8,232 nt of DNA from JAGQUL01 sp038212015 (GCA_038212015.1 JBBQUY010000107.1:1-8232); one strand, 5' to 3'; counted from the first letter of the stretch, positions 1 through 7,859 are shown. The notes: generated by a model not told the origin, from the sequence alone. Made by a program: numbers and translations.

Positions 1-152
1 CGGCTCTTGACCGCGTGCGTGCCCTGGCGTCGCCACAGCAGCTCGTTGCGCACGACGTGCCAGACGAGGTGCTCGTTCCAGTCCGTGTTGAAGGCGTCAG
101 CCTTCAGATCGACGGTGCCGGAAGCTCCAATCTTGGGTGCGTTCGTCGGCAT
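1..152 (-). CDS. rplD: 50S ribosomal protein L4, N-terminal part (cut by window edge)
   Basis: Ribosomal protein L4 (uL4) binds 23S rRNA early in 50S assembly and lines the peptide exit tunnel with its long loop. Only the first 50 codons are visible, starting MPTNAPKIGASGTVDLKADA and reaching a WRRQGTHAVKS stretch. That stretch matches the conserved RRQGTHxxKTRGE segment just before the L4 tunnel loop, so the family call is firm although the rest is missing. The ATG (152-150) shares one base with the rplC stop (TAATG), which suggests translation coupled to L3. The order rpsJ-rplC-rplD is the standard start of the S10 operon and supports the call. In E. coli L4 represses its own operon through the S10 leader; nothing in this window shows whether that happens here. 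Confidence 0.93.
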   Translation of the reverse strand, partial: MPTNAPKIGASGTVDLKADAFNTDWNEHLVWHVVRNELLWRRQGTHAVKS

Positions 153-769
153 TACTCGCTCACCACCACGACGAACCCGTTCTTGTGGCCGGGCACGCTG
201 CCCTTGACGAGAAGCAGGTTCTTCTCCTCGTCGACCCTCACGACCTTGAGACCGAGCTGGGTGATGCTCTTGCCACCCATGCGACCCGGCATCTTCTGAC
301 CCTTGATCACGCGGCTCGGCCATGCGCTCGCGCCGATCGAGCCCGGCGCACGCTTGTTGTGCGAGCCATGGCTCATCGGTCCGCGACCGAAGTTGTGGCG
401 CTTGATCGTGCCGGCGAAGCCCTTGCCCTGGCTGACGCCGCGGACCTTGATGGACTGACCGGGCTCGAAGTTGGCCACGGTGACCGTGTCGCCCGCGGCG
501 ACGTCGGTGAAGTCGCGGATCTCGGTGAGGCGGCGGTAACCACCCTCGACTCCCGCGGCCTTCAGGTGACCGAGCTCGGCCTTGGAAAGCTTGCGGTCGG
601 CGACTTCCTCCCACGCGATCTGCGCGGCGGCGTAGCCGTCCTTCTCCTCGGTTCGCACTGCCACGACGGGGCAGGGCCCGGCGAGGAGCACGGTGACCGG
701 GGTCACGCTGCCGTCTTCATTGAAGACGCGCGTCATCCCGATCTTCTTGGCGATGATGCCTGTAGCCAT
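152..769 (-). CDS. rplC: 50S ribosomal protein L3
   Basis: Ribosomal protein L3 (uL3) is a primary 23S rRNA binder whose extended loop reaches towards the peptidyl transferase centre. The 205-residue product starts MATGIIAKKIGMTRVF, the hallmark L3 N-terminus, and keeps the GVSQGKGFAGTIKRHNF and RAPGSIG...GGKSITQLGLKVV segments, with the usual length of about 205-215. I chose the ATG at 769, not the in-frame ATG at 817, because the family N-terminus begins there and a GGAG sits 8 bases upstream. The 16 upstream codons (MAAQARYHRRNPGDPQ) are unlike L3. The position of E. coli Gln150, methylated by PrmB, reads Ala/Ser here (GSIGASAWPS), as in many non-proteobacteria, so no methylation is expected. 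It follows rpsJ after 81 bp and overlaps rplD by one base. Confidence 0.97.
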   Translation of the reverse strand: MATGIIAKKIGMTRVFNEDGSVTPVTVLLAGPCPVVAVRTEEKDGYAAAQIAWEEVADRKLSKAELGHLKAAGVEGGYRRLTEIRDFTDVAAGDTVTVANFEPGQSIKVRGVSQGKGFAGTIKRHNFGRGPMSHGSHNKRAPGSIGASAWPSRVIKGQKMPGRMGGKSITQLGLKVVRVDEEKNLLLVKGSVPGHKNGFVVVVSE

Positions 770-800
770 CTGGGGGTCTCCGGGGTTGCGGCGGTGGTAC

Positions 801-817
801 CTGGCTTGGGCAGCCAA
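801..817 (-). other. Small hairpin in the rpsJ-rplC gap
   Basis: The 81-bp gap between the rpsJ stop and the rplC start contains the inverted repeat TGGCT-5-AGCCA (802-816), five Watson-Crick pairs around a 5-nt loop. One further G-U pair is possible in the minus-strand RNA. No U-run follows, so it is not an intrinsic terminator. A 5-bp stem is common by chance in GC-rich DNA. It might tune expression between S10 and L3, but I have no direct support for a function. Confidence 0.2.
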
Positions 818-850
818 TGGTCCAGAGCGCCGTTCCTGTTTCGAGCTTGT

Positions 851-1159
851 CTAGAGCTTGATCTCGATGTCGATGCCGGCCGGCAGGTCGAGCCGCATGA
901 GCGAGTCGACCGTCTTCGGCGTCGGCTTCTTGATGTCGATCAGCCGCTTGTGCGTGCGGATCTCGAAGTGCTCTCGAGAGTCCTTGTTCACGAACGGGGA
1001 CCGGATGACGCAGTAGATGTTCCGCTCGGTCGGCAGCGGGACGGGCCCCACGACCTCGGCGCCCGTGCGGGTCGCCGTCTCGACGATCGAAGCTGCGCTT
1101 CGGTCGAGCTGCGTGTGCTCGTAGCCCTTGAGCCTGATGCGGATGTTCTGCTGCGCCAT
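851..1159 (-). CDS. rpsJ: 30S ribosomal protein S10
   Basis: S10 (uS10, NusE) sits in the 30S head and also partners NusB in transcription antitermination. The 102-residue product matches the usual length of 101-105. It carries the conserved IRIRLKGYEH, SIVETATRTGAEVVGPVPLPT and EIRTHKRLIDI segments and ends with TVDSLMRLDLPAGIDIEIKL-type residues, which are diagnostic. The start ATG (1159) has AGGGA seven bases upstream. The gene begins the S10 operon but lies only 44 bp downstream of tuf on the same strand, with no terminator or clear promoter in the gap, so str and S10 genes are probably co-transcribed. The stop is TAG at 853-851. Confidence 0.97.
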   Translation of the reverse strand: MAQQNIRIRLKGYEHTQLDRSAASIVETATRTGAEVVGPVPLPTERNIYCVIRSPFVNKDSREHFEIRTHKRLIDIKKPTPKTVDSLMRLDLPAGIDIEIKL

Positions 1160-1203
1160 TCCGGTGTCCCTGTTCGTTCAGTACTGGTCAGGTAGCTGGT
1201 GGG

Positions 1204-2394
1204 CTACTTGATGATCTTCGTGACGACGCCGGCACCCACCGTGCGACCACCCTCACGGATGGCGAAGCGGAGGCCCTCATCCATGGCGATCGGCTGGATG
1301 AGCTCGACGTTCATCTTGACGTTGTCGCCAGGCATGACCATCGCGGTGCCCTCCGGCAGCGAGACGACGCCGGTGACGTCGGTCGTGCGGAAGTAGAACT
1401 GCGGGCGGTAGTTGTCCTGGAACGGCGTGTGACGGCCGCCTTCCTCCTTGGAGAGGACGTAGACCTCAGCCTCGAAGTGCGTGTGCGGGTTGATCGAGCC
1501 CGGCTTGGCCAGGACCTGACCGCGCTGGACTTCCTCGCGCTTCACGCCACGGAGCAGGGCGCCGACGTTGTCGCCAGCCTCGCCGCGGTCGAGCAGCTTG
1601 CGGAACATCTCAACACCCGTGCAGACCGTCTTGAGCGGCTTGTCGGTGATGCCGAGGATCTCGACCTCGTCGTTGACGTTGAGCACGCCACGCTCGATGC
1701 GGCCCGTGACGACGGTGCCACGACCGGTGATCGTGAACACGTCCTCGACCGGCATGAGGAAGTCGCGGTCGACGTCGCGGTCAGGCTGCGGGATGTAGGT
1801 GTCGACCTGGTTCATCAGCTCGACGACCTTGTCGCCCCACTCGCCCGACGGATCCTCGAGCGCCTTGAGCGCGGAGCCCTTGACGATCGGGATGTCGTCG
1901 CCCGGGAAGTCGTACGAGGAAAGCAGCTCGCGCACTTCCATCTCGACCAGTTCGATGAGCTCCTCGTCGTCGACCATGTCCTCCTTGTTGAGGAACACGA
2001 CCAGGTACGGCACGCCGACCTGCTTGGCGAGCAGGATGTGCTCGCGCGTCTGCGGCATCGGACCGTCAGCGGCGGACACGACCAGGATCGCACCGTCCAT
2101 CTGCGCGGCACCGGTGATCATGTTCTTGACGTAGTCGGCATGGCCCGGGCAGTCGACGTGCGCGTAGTGTCGCGCCTCGGTCTCGTACTCGATGTGCGCG
2201 GTGGCGATGGTGATGCCACGCTCGCGCTCTTCAGGAGCCTTGTCGATGTCTTCGAAGTTGGTCGCCACGCCACCGAAGCGCGTCGAGAGCACCTTCGAGA
2301 TCGCAGCCGAAAGCGTCGTCTTGCCATGGTCGATGTGACCGATGGTGCCGATGTTGCAGTGCGGCTTGTTCCGCTCGAACTTTTCCTTAGCCAT
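1204..2394 (-). CDS. tuf: Translation elongation factor Tu
   Basis: EF-Tu is the GTPase that delivers aminoacyl-tRNA to the ribosomal A site. The 396-residue product has the normal length. G motifs are intact: P-loop GHIDHGKT at residues 19-26, RGITI at 59-63 (switch I), DCPGH at 82-86 with the catalytic His86, NKED at 137-140, and GSALKAL as G5. Domains II and III follow from about residue 205, with FTITGRGTVVTGRIERG and the C-terminal REGGRTVGAGVVTKI. Glu139 in NKxD is a little unusual, since Cys, Ala or Val is common there, but the Asn, Lys and Asp that contact guanine are kept. The ATG follows an AGAGGGA sequence at a slightly long spacing of about 10. It lies 100 bp after fusA and 44 bp before rpsJ. 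No second tuf copy is in the window. Confidence 0.98.
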   Translation of the reverse strand: MAKEKFERNKPHCNIGTIGHIDHGKTTLSAAISKVLSTRFGGVATNFEDIDKAPEERERGITIATAHIEYETEARHYAHVDCPGHADYVKNMITGAAQMDGAILVVSAADGPMPQTREHILLAKQVGVPYLVVFLNKEDMVDDEELIELVEMEVRELLSSYDFPGDDIPIVKGSALKALEDPSGEWGDKVVELMNQVDTYIPQPDRDVDRDFLMPVEDVFTITGRGTVVTGRIERGVLNVNDEVEILGITDKPLKTVCTGVEMFRKLLDRGEAGDNVGALLRGVKREEVQRGQVLAKPGSINPHTHFEAEVYVLSKEEGGRHTPFQDNYRPQFYFRTTDVTGVVSLPEGTAMVMPGDNVKMNVELIQPIAMDEGLRFAIREGGRTVGAGVVTKIIK

Positions 2395-2494
2395 GGTGTC
2401 GTATTCCCTCTTGTGTCTCGAGACTGGGTTGGTGGTGTTACTGGTCTAGCAGGTGGTGCGCTGACCGAACTGGTCGTGTAGCAGTCGCTTCTGA

Positions 2495-4594
<2,100 letters not shown>

Positions 4595-4682
4595 GTGTCT
4601 CGTCCCACCGTGGTCGGATTGGTTCTTGGAAGGCTTGATTTTGCGTCCGAGCATGGAACAGCGACCCCCGACGGCGGACGTT

Positions 4683-4735
4683 GTGGTCTCGAAACCACCC
4701 GTATCGCGCCATGGAGGTCGCCGTGCGTCGGCGAC
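4683..4735 (-). other. Two hairpins in the 231-bp rpsG-fusA gap
   Basis: Between rpsG and fusA (4595-4825) two inverted repeats are visible. At 4717-4735 there is a perfect 7-bp stem, GTCGCCG-TGCGT-CGGCGAC. At 4683-4698 there is a 5-bp stem, GTGGT-CTCGAA-ACCAC. In the minus-strand transcript both fall after the rpsG stop and before the fusA start. Neither is followed by a U-run, so a classic intrinsic terminator is unlikely. They could be processing, attenuation or mRNA-stability structures. A weak -10-like TAGCTA lies just upstream in the minus direction, but no good -35 goes with it, so an internal fusA promoter is only possible. Confidence 0.35.
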
Positions 4736-4825
4736 TAGCTATGCAGGATGAACTCACGGTTCGAACCCCGCCCCGACCCGCATCCGAAGATGTTGGCCCG
4801 GTCGCACCGGGGATCCGGCCGTGAT

Positions 4826-5296
4826 CTACCAGCGGTAATGCGCGAAGGCCTTGTTGGCCTGCGCCATGCGGTAGATGTCGTCCTTCTTCTTGTACGCGCC
4901 ACCCTGCTGGGAGAGCGCGTCCATCAGTTCGTTGGCGAGCCGATCGGACATCGACTTCTCGCGGCGTGCCCGCGCAGAAGCGATCGTCCAGCGGAGCGCC
5001 AGGGTTCGTGCCCGGCGACCCGGGACTTCGATCGGAATCTGGTAGTTCGCACCACCGACACGGCGGCTTCGGACTTCCAGAACGGGCGTGACGGTCTTGA
5101 TGGCCTGCTCGAGCACCTCGAGCGGGTTGCGACCGGAGCGCTCCTTGACGATGTCGAGGGCGCGGTACACGATGCGCTCGGCGACGGACTTCTTGCCGTC
5201 GAGCATGATCTTGTTGACCAGCTGCGTGACGAGGATCGATCCGTAGACCGGATCCTTCGGGAGGACGCGGGGCTTGATGTCTGCGCGACGTGGCAT
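4826..5296 (-). CDS. rpsG: 30S ribosomal protein S7
   Basis: S7 (uS7) nucleates assembly of the 30S head on 16S rRNA and lies near the E-site tRNA. The product is 156 residues, the typical bacterial length. It starts MPRRADIKPR, continues with DPVYGSILVTQLVNKIMLDGKKS and RRVGGANYQIPIEV, and ends NKAFAHYRW, all strongly conserved S7 features. The frame is open far upstream through rpsL, but that part is out-of-frame sequence of rpsL and is not protein. The ATG (5296-5294) shares one base with the rpsL TGA (TGATG), so coupled translation is likely. An AAGG about 10 bases upstream, within rpsL, can serve as ribosome site. In E. coli S7 is the str operon repressor; no such site is evident here. 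Confidence 0.97.
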   Translation of the reverse strand: MPRRADIKPRVLPKDPVYGSILVTQLVNKIMLDGKKSVAERIVYRALDIVKERSGRNPLEVLEQAIKTVTPVLEVRSRRVGGANYQIPIEVPGRRARTLALRWTIASARARREKSMSDRLANELMDALSQQGGAYKKKDDIYRMAQANKAFAHYRW

Positions 5297-5670
5297 CAGT
5301 CGTTCGCCTTCTTGGCACCGTACTTGGAACGCGCCTGCTTGCGACCCTGCACGCCGGAGGCGTCGAGGGCGGCGCGGATGATCTTGTAGCGAACACCCGG
5401 GAGGTCCTTCACTCGACCACCGCGGATGAGCACGACGGAGTGCTCCTGCAGGTTGTGCGAGATACCGGGGATGTAGGCCGTGACCTCCATCGAGTTGGTC
5501 AAGCGAACACGCGCGACCTTTCGAAGGGCCGAGTTCGGCTTCTTCGGGGTCGTGGTGTACACGCGCGTGCAGACGCCACGCTTCTGCGGGGCGCCCTTGA
5601 GGGCCGGCGTCTTGTTGGACGACACGACCTTCTTGCGCGGCTTGCGAACCAACTGCTGAATAGTGGGCAT
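5296..5670 (-). CDS. rpsL: 30S ribosomal protein S12
   Basis: S12 (uS12) lies at the 30S decoding centre and affects fidelity and streptomycin response. The 124-residue product starts MPTIQQLVRKPRKK, the standard S12 N-terminus. It carries TTTPKKPNSALRKVARVRL and the RGGRVKDLPGVRY loop. Lys43 and Lys88, the classic streptomycin-resistance sites, are wild type, so the sequence predicts no S12-based resistance. Asp89, the RimO methylthiolation site in some bacteria, is present. I chose ATG 5670, not the in-frame ATG at 5790, because the 40 extra residues are not S12-like and the ATG at 5790 lies in the predicted promoter. GAAGG and AGGAG precede the start. It is the first gene of the operon. 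Confidence 0.98.
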   Translation of the reverse strand: MPTIQQLVRKPRKKVVSSNKTPALKGAPQKRGVCTRVYTTTPKKPNSALRKVARVRLTNSMEVTAYIPGISHNLQEHSVVLIRGGRVKDLPGVRYKIIRAALDASGVQGRKQARSKYGAKKAND

Positions 5671-5720
5671 TCGGGCCTTCACTCCTGAGGGCTTGCTCTG
5701 GGCTGTCGCGCGAACGCATG

Positions 5721-5753
5721 CGGGGACGGTGAGTCCTCGCGCTGAACGCAGCG
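5721..5753 (-). promoter_or_regulatory. rpsL leader with two adjacent hairpins
   Basis: In the predicted 5' leader of the str transcript two inverted repeats abut. At 5740-5753 the stem is CGCTG/CAGCG with a 4-nt loop. At 5721-5739 a seven-position stem has six Watson-Crick pairs and one A-C mismatch in the minus-strand RNA, around a 5-nt loop. The first begins at about the predicted transcription start. Such tandem leader hairpins could mimic an rRNA site for ribosomal-protein feedback or simply protect the 5' end. The sequence alone does not decide, and I recognise no known leader family. Confidence 0.35.
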
Positions 5754-5760
5754 ACGGGGA

Positions 5761-5790
5761 AATGTAACACTCCGGAGGGGTCGGTGGCAA
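5761..5790 (-). promoter_or_regulatory. Candidate sigma-70-type promoter of the rpsL operon
   Basis: On the minus strand a -35 element TTGCCA (5790-5785, five of six consensus bases) is separated by 18 bp from TACATT (5766-5761, four of six), and no better pair is visible upstream of rpsL. Transcription would start near 5754, giving a leader of about 84 nt before the S12 ATG. It is at the right place for the main promoter of the str operon. A TTGTCA just upstream (5797-5792) could belong to an alternative -35. Confidence 0.6.
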
Positions 5791-5914
5791 ATGACAACCG
5801 TTCAGCGGCTGCGCGATACCGCCGGAAGATGTTCGGAATCGACGATCCTGCGTTCGCCGCCGATGTCAATCCACATCGATTCCGCCGTGCTCGGACGCAC
5901 CACGGCGCTGAATG

Positions 5915-5936
5915 ACTCGCGCACGCGCGCGCGAGT
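5915..5936. repeat. GC-alternating inverted repeat (hairpin)
   Basis: A perfect 8-bp inverted repeat ACTCGCGC / GCGCGAGT flanks a 6-nt loop. The core 5918-5933 is 16 bases of strictly alternating pyrimidine and purine (mostly CG), a composition that favours Z-DNA as well as a very stable RNA hairpin. It touches the first copy of the 61-bp repeat. No T-run follows on either strand. It could be part of a transcription end or barrier ahead of the str promoter, which is inference. Confidence 0.5.
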
Positions 5937-6098
5937 GGTTGGACCTGCTGCGACCAGATCGCAGCTGGTGCAACCAGTCATCGACTCCCCGGCATGTGGT
6001 TGGACCTGCTGCGACCAGATCGCAGTCAAACCAACCAGTCATCCGTCCCTAGGCATGTGGTTGGCCCCGCTGCGACCAGATCGAAGCCAGCGCGACCA
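5935..6098. repeat. Three-copy 61-bp tandem repeat, each copy an inverted repeat
   Basis: A 30-nt core starting GTGGTTGGACCTGCTGCGAC occurs at 5935-5964 and 5996-6025 without any difference, and at 6057-6086 with three changes. The step is exactly 61 bp each time. The 31-nt gaps are also related: they share a 12-base block CAACCAGTCATC and end in GGCAT. Each copy folds about CTGCGA-CCAGA-TCGCAG, with outer arms TGGTTG/CAACCA at identical distance. Copy 1 (5936-5976) pairs at 16 of 18 arm positions. Copy 2 (5997-6037) has an open middle. Copy 3 (6058-6098) has a diverged right arm but keeps twelve pairs. Copy 3 begins 17 bases after the phosphorylase stop. It could be a REP-like element, a multi-site operator or a transcript end; its role is unknown to me. 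Confidence 0.9.
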
Positions 6099-6115
6099 CC
6101 CAACCGCGTTCGGGC

Positions 6116-6892
6116 TCAGCGCAGCGCCGCGACCGCCACGTCGAACGCGAGCTCGAGCCGGTCGCCGACGATGTCGCCGTGGAACTCGGGTACCCACGTT
6201 CCGTCGAGCGTCGACAGCACGTCGCTGACGACGAGCAGTGACGCGACCTGCGCACCGCGTACCTGGCCGACTGCGAACAGCGCCGCTGCTTCCATCTCGA
6301 CGACGGGAACCCCGTCGGCGACGTGGCGCTCCACTTCTTCCTTCGTCTCGCGATACGGCGCGTCGGTCGTCCATGCGCGCCCGGTGCGGTACGTCTCGCC
6401 GCGCTCGCGCAGCACGCCCTCGACCCGCTCGGTGAGTTCGGCGTCCGCGATCGCGGGCTCGTGCGAGGGCAGGTAGTGGTGCGACGTTCCTTCGTCGCGG
6501 ATCGCGCCGGTGCACACGAGCAGGTCGCCGACCTCGAGCGTGGGGTCCATGCCGCCGGTGGTGCCCATCGACACGACGCGACGGCAGCCGAGCGCAATGA
6601 GGTCTTCCAACATCACCGCTGCCACCGGCGCGCCGATACCGAAGTCCGCGACGAGCGCGACGGTGCCGCGGGTGTCGTCGAGCAGGTGCGTGTCGCCGAA
6701 GAAGCCGGGAATCGTGCGGTGCGGGCGCGTGGCGAGCAGGCGCTGCGCGAGCCCGCGGTGGTAACAGATCACCGCAGCCGTGGGCGGCGGCACCTCGGCG
6801 TACACGCCGCTCTCCAGGCCGTGCGCGGCGAGCGCTTCGGGATTGACGATGCTCGGCCGGCCGTACTTGCCGGAATCAACGGGGACAGGCAT
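6116..6892 (-). CDS. Nucleoside phosphorylase family protein (PNP/UDP, NP-I fold)
   Basis: Members of this family cleave the N-glycosidic bond of nucleosides, usually with phosphate, in purine or pyrimidine salvage in the cytoplasm. The 258-residue product has the family length. It shows GIGAPVAAVMLEDL (85-98), the GTTGG turn (110-114), TTDAPYRET (175-183) and the ribose-binding VEMEAAALFAV (198-208). VVSD (221-224) has Asp224 where hexameric purine nucleoside phosphorylases have their catalytic Asp, so purine substrates seem more likely than uridine. One oddity is Ser108 in VSMGTTGG, where E. coli DeoD and Udp have a phosphate-binding Arg (RxG). Hydrolysis, or phosphate held by another residue, is therefore possible. 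The ATG at 6892 has GTAGGA about 7 bases upstream. The gene is divergent from the phosphoesterase, and its end abuts the repeat array. Exact substrate is not determinable. Confidence 0.87.
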   Translation of the reverse strand: MPVPVDSGKYGRPSIVNPEALAAHGLESGVYAEVPPPTAAVICYHRGLAQRLLATRPHRTIPGFFGDTHLLDDTRGTVALVADFGIGAPVAAVMLEDLIALGCRRVVSMGTTGGMDPTLEVGDLLVCTGAIRDEGTSHHYLPSHEPAIADAELTERVEGVLRERGETYRTGRAWTTDAPYRETKEEVERHVADGVPVVEMEAAALFAVGQVRGAQVASLLVVSDVLSTLDGTWVPEFHGDIVGDRLELAFDVAVAALR

Positions 6893-6974
6893 GCGCGCAT
6901 CCTACGGAGCGCCGCGCCGCAGCAACCGTTCGCGATACGATCCGCACCACGACGTCGACCAGGGAGGGTCAATC
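6893..6974. promoter_or_regulatory. 82-bp divergent promoter region
   Basis: The gap between the divergent phosphorylase and phosphoesterase genes must hold both start regions unless one is expressed from further away. On the plus strand TACGAT (6937-6942) could be a -10, with transcription starting near 6949, but no -35 is visible at 17 bp. On the minus strand the same CGATACGAT segment reads as TATCGC and could serve the other gene. The two candidate -10 elements overlap, so expression might be mutually exclusive. Evidence is weak. Confidence 0.3.
6962..6968 (+). promoter_or_regulatory. Strong ribosome-binding site deciding the phosphoesterase GTG start
   Basis: GGGAGGG lies six bases before the GTG at 6975. 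The reading frame is open back to an ATG at 6780, but that stretch overlaps the opposite-strand phosphorylase gene and has no phosphoesterase character. This site is why I set the start at 6975. Confidence 0.75.
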
Positions 6975-7859
6975 GTGGGGTTCTCGATTCCGGGCTGGGC
7001 ACAGGATGTCGCCTCGGCCGCCGCGGTGAAGTTCAACGCCGTCATGTACCAGTCCGCTCCCGCTGGCGCGCCCGTGCCTCGCGCGAGCGACTCGTGGTCG
7101 TTCGCGGCGATCGGTGATTTCGGCGCAGGCACGCGCGCGCAGCTGGACGTCGCGAAGAACGTGCTCGCAGGTCAGCAGCAGATCGTCCTCACGCTGGGTG
7201 ACACGGTCTATGACTCCGGCCTTGAATCCGAGTACGTCAAGCATTTCGATCCGCCGGAGCGCTTCGGTCGCATCCGCGCGAAGTACCCGGTGTATCCGAC
7301 CGTCGGCAACCACGACGTGAAGGGCGGCGGCGTCGAGCCGTACCTGAAGCGCTTCCCGGAAGCCGGCGGGCAGCGCCGCTACGTGTTCGAGCGCGGCAAC
7401 GTGCGCTTCTTCAGCCTCGACAGCACCGAGGCGATGACGCCCGGCAGCCCGCAGTGGCAATGGATGGAGAAGGAGCTCTCGCAGGCGTGGAGCGGCTGGA
7501 AGGTGGCGTACATGCACCATCCGCTGCGCAGCAACCACAAGGGCCGCGACCGCCCTGACGAGGCCGCTGCCATCGGCGCGCTCTTCGCGAAGCACGGTGT
7601 CGACCTGCTCCTGGTCGGCCACGATCACGGCTACGACCGCTCGAAGCCGATCAACGACTACGGGACGATCCAGATCACGGCCGGCAACGGCGGACGGATG
7701 CTCTATCCGTACGTCTCGAAGCAGCCTGAGTGGAGCGCGTATCGCGACACCCAGCACGGCCACGTCGACGTCGAGGTGCGCGACGATGCCCTGGTCGTGC
7801 GTCACATGAAGCGCGACGGCACCGCCGGTGACACGAGCGTCATCCAGAAGCGCCGCTGA
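6975..7859 (+). CDS. Metallophosphoesterase, purple acid phosphatase-like
   Basis: This enzyme should hydrolyse phosphate esters at a two-metal centre. The 294-residue product shows the purple acid phosphatase order of metal motifs: GDFG (Asp48), GDTVY (Asp76 and Tyr79), GNHD (Asn112, His113), YMHHP (His181) and GHDHGYDR (His216, His218). Tyr79 in GDxxY is the residue behind the purple Fe(III)-tyrosinate in that family, and the length is close to mammalian type 5 acid phosphatase. No clear signal peptide is visible: the N-terminus VGFSIPGWAQDVASAAAVKF lacks a basic start and long hydrophobic core, so a cytoplasmic location is possible. The start is GTG with GGGAGGG six bases ahead. It is divergent from a nucleoside phosphorylase, which suggests but does not prove a nucleotide substrate. 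It stops with TGA at 7857-7859; no clear terminator follows. Confidence 0.88.
   Translation: MGFSIPGWAQDVASAAAVKFNAVMYQSAPAGAPVPRASDSWSFAAIGDFGAGTRAQLDVAKNVLAGQQQIVLTLGDTVYDSGLESEYVKHFDPPERFGRIRAKYPVYPTVGNHDVKGGGVEPYLKRFPEAGGQRRYVFERGNVRFFSLDSTEAMTPGSPQWQWMEKELSQAWSGWKVAYMHHPLRSNHKGRDRPDEAAAIGALFAKHGVDLLLVGHDHGYDRSKPINDYGTIQITAGNGGRMLYPYVSKQPEWSAYRDTQHGHVDVEVRDDALVVRHMKRDGTAGDTSVIQKRR

Larger units (their letters stand above)
5671..6115. other. 445-bp non-coding region between the phosphorylase gene and rpsL
   Basis: No convincing gene is present. The small open frames across it have unconserved, arginine/serine-rich translations and run through the repeats, so I regard them as chance. It contains, from the phosphorylase side, the three-copy repeat (5935-6098), a GC-alternating hairpin (5915-5936), and a hairpin CGATGT-CAATCC-ACATCG (5861-5878). 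The rpsL promoter and leader follow. A perfect TTGACA on the minus strand (5869-5864) has no matching -10 at the usual distance. The genes on both sides read leftward, so phosphorylase transcription must stop here or run into the str operon. Confidence 0.7.

Noticed and set aside
137..1195. 352-codon plus-strand open frame opposite rplC and rpsJ
   Set aside because: It spans two real ribosomal protein genes and their gap, with no recognisable domain. It is a high-GC shadow.
1429..2481. 350-codon plus-strand open frame opposite tuf
   Set aside because: It is antisense to a full EF-Tu gene with intact motifs, and its composition is typical of a shadow frame.
4758..4772. tRNA-like T-loop sequence GGTTCGAACCCC
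   Set aside because: TTCGAA is a palindrome. The flanking bases do not form a 5-bp T-stem on either strand, and no anticodon arm or acceptor stem is present.
5802..6029. 75-codon minus-strand open frame across the repeat region
   Set aside because: Its sequence follows the DNA repeats, has no conserved character and no clear ribosome site.
5935..6098. CRISPR array (30-nt repeat, 31-nt spacer, three copies)
   Set aside because: The size fits, but the two gaps are related to each other (shared CAACCAGTCATC and GGCAT) and the outer palindrome arm extends into them. No cas gene is in the window. It is a tandem repeat.
6780..6974. N-terminal extension of the phosphoesterase to an ATG at 6780
   Set aside because: The 65 codons overlap the opposite-strand phosphorylase gene and are not phosphoesterase-like. 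The GTG at 6975 has a strong ribosome site.
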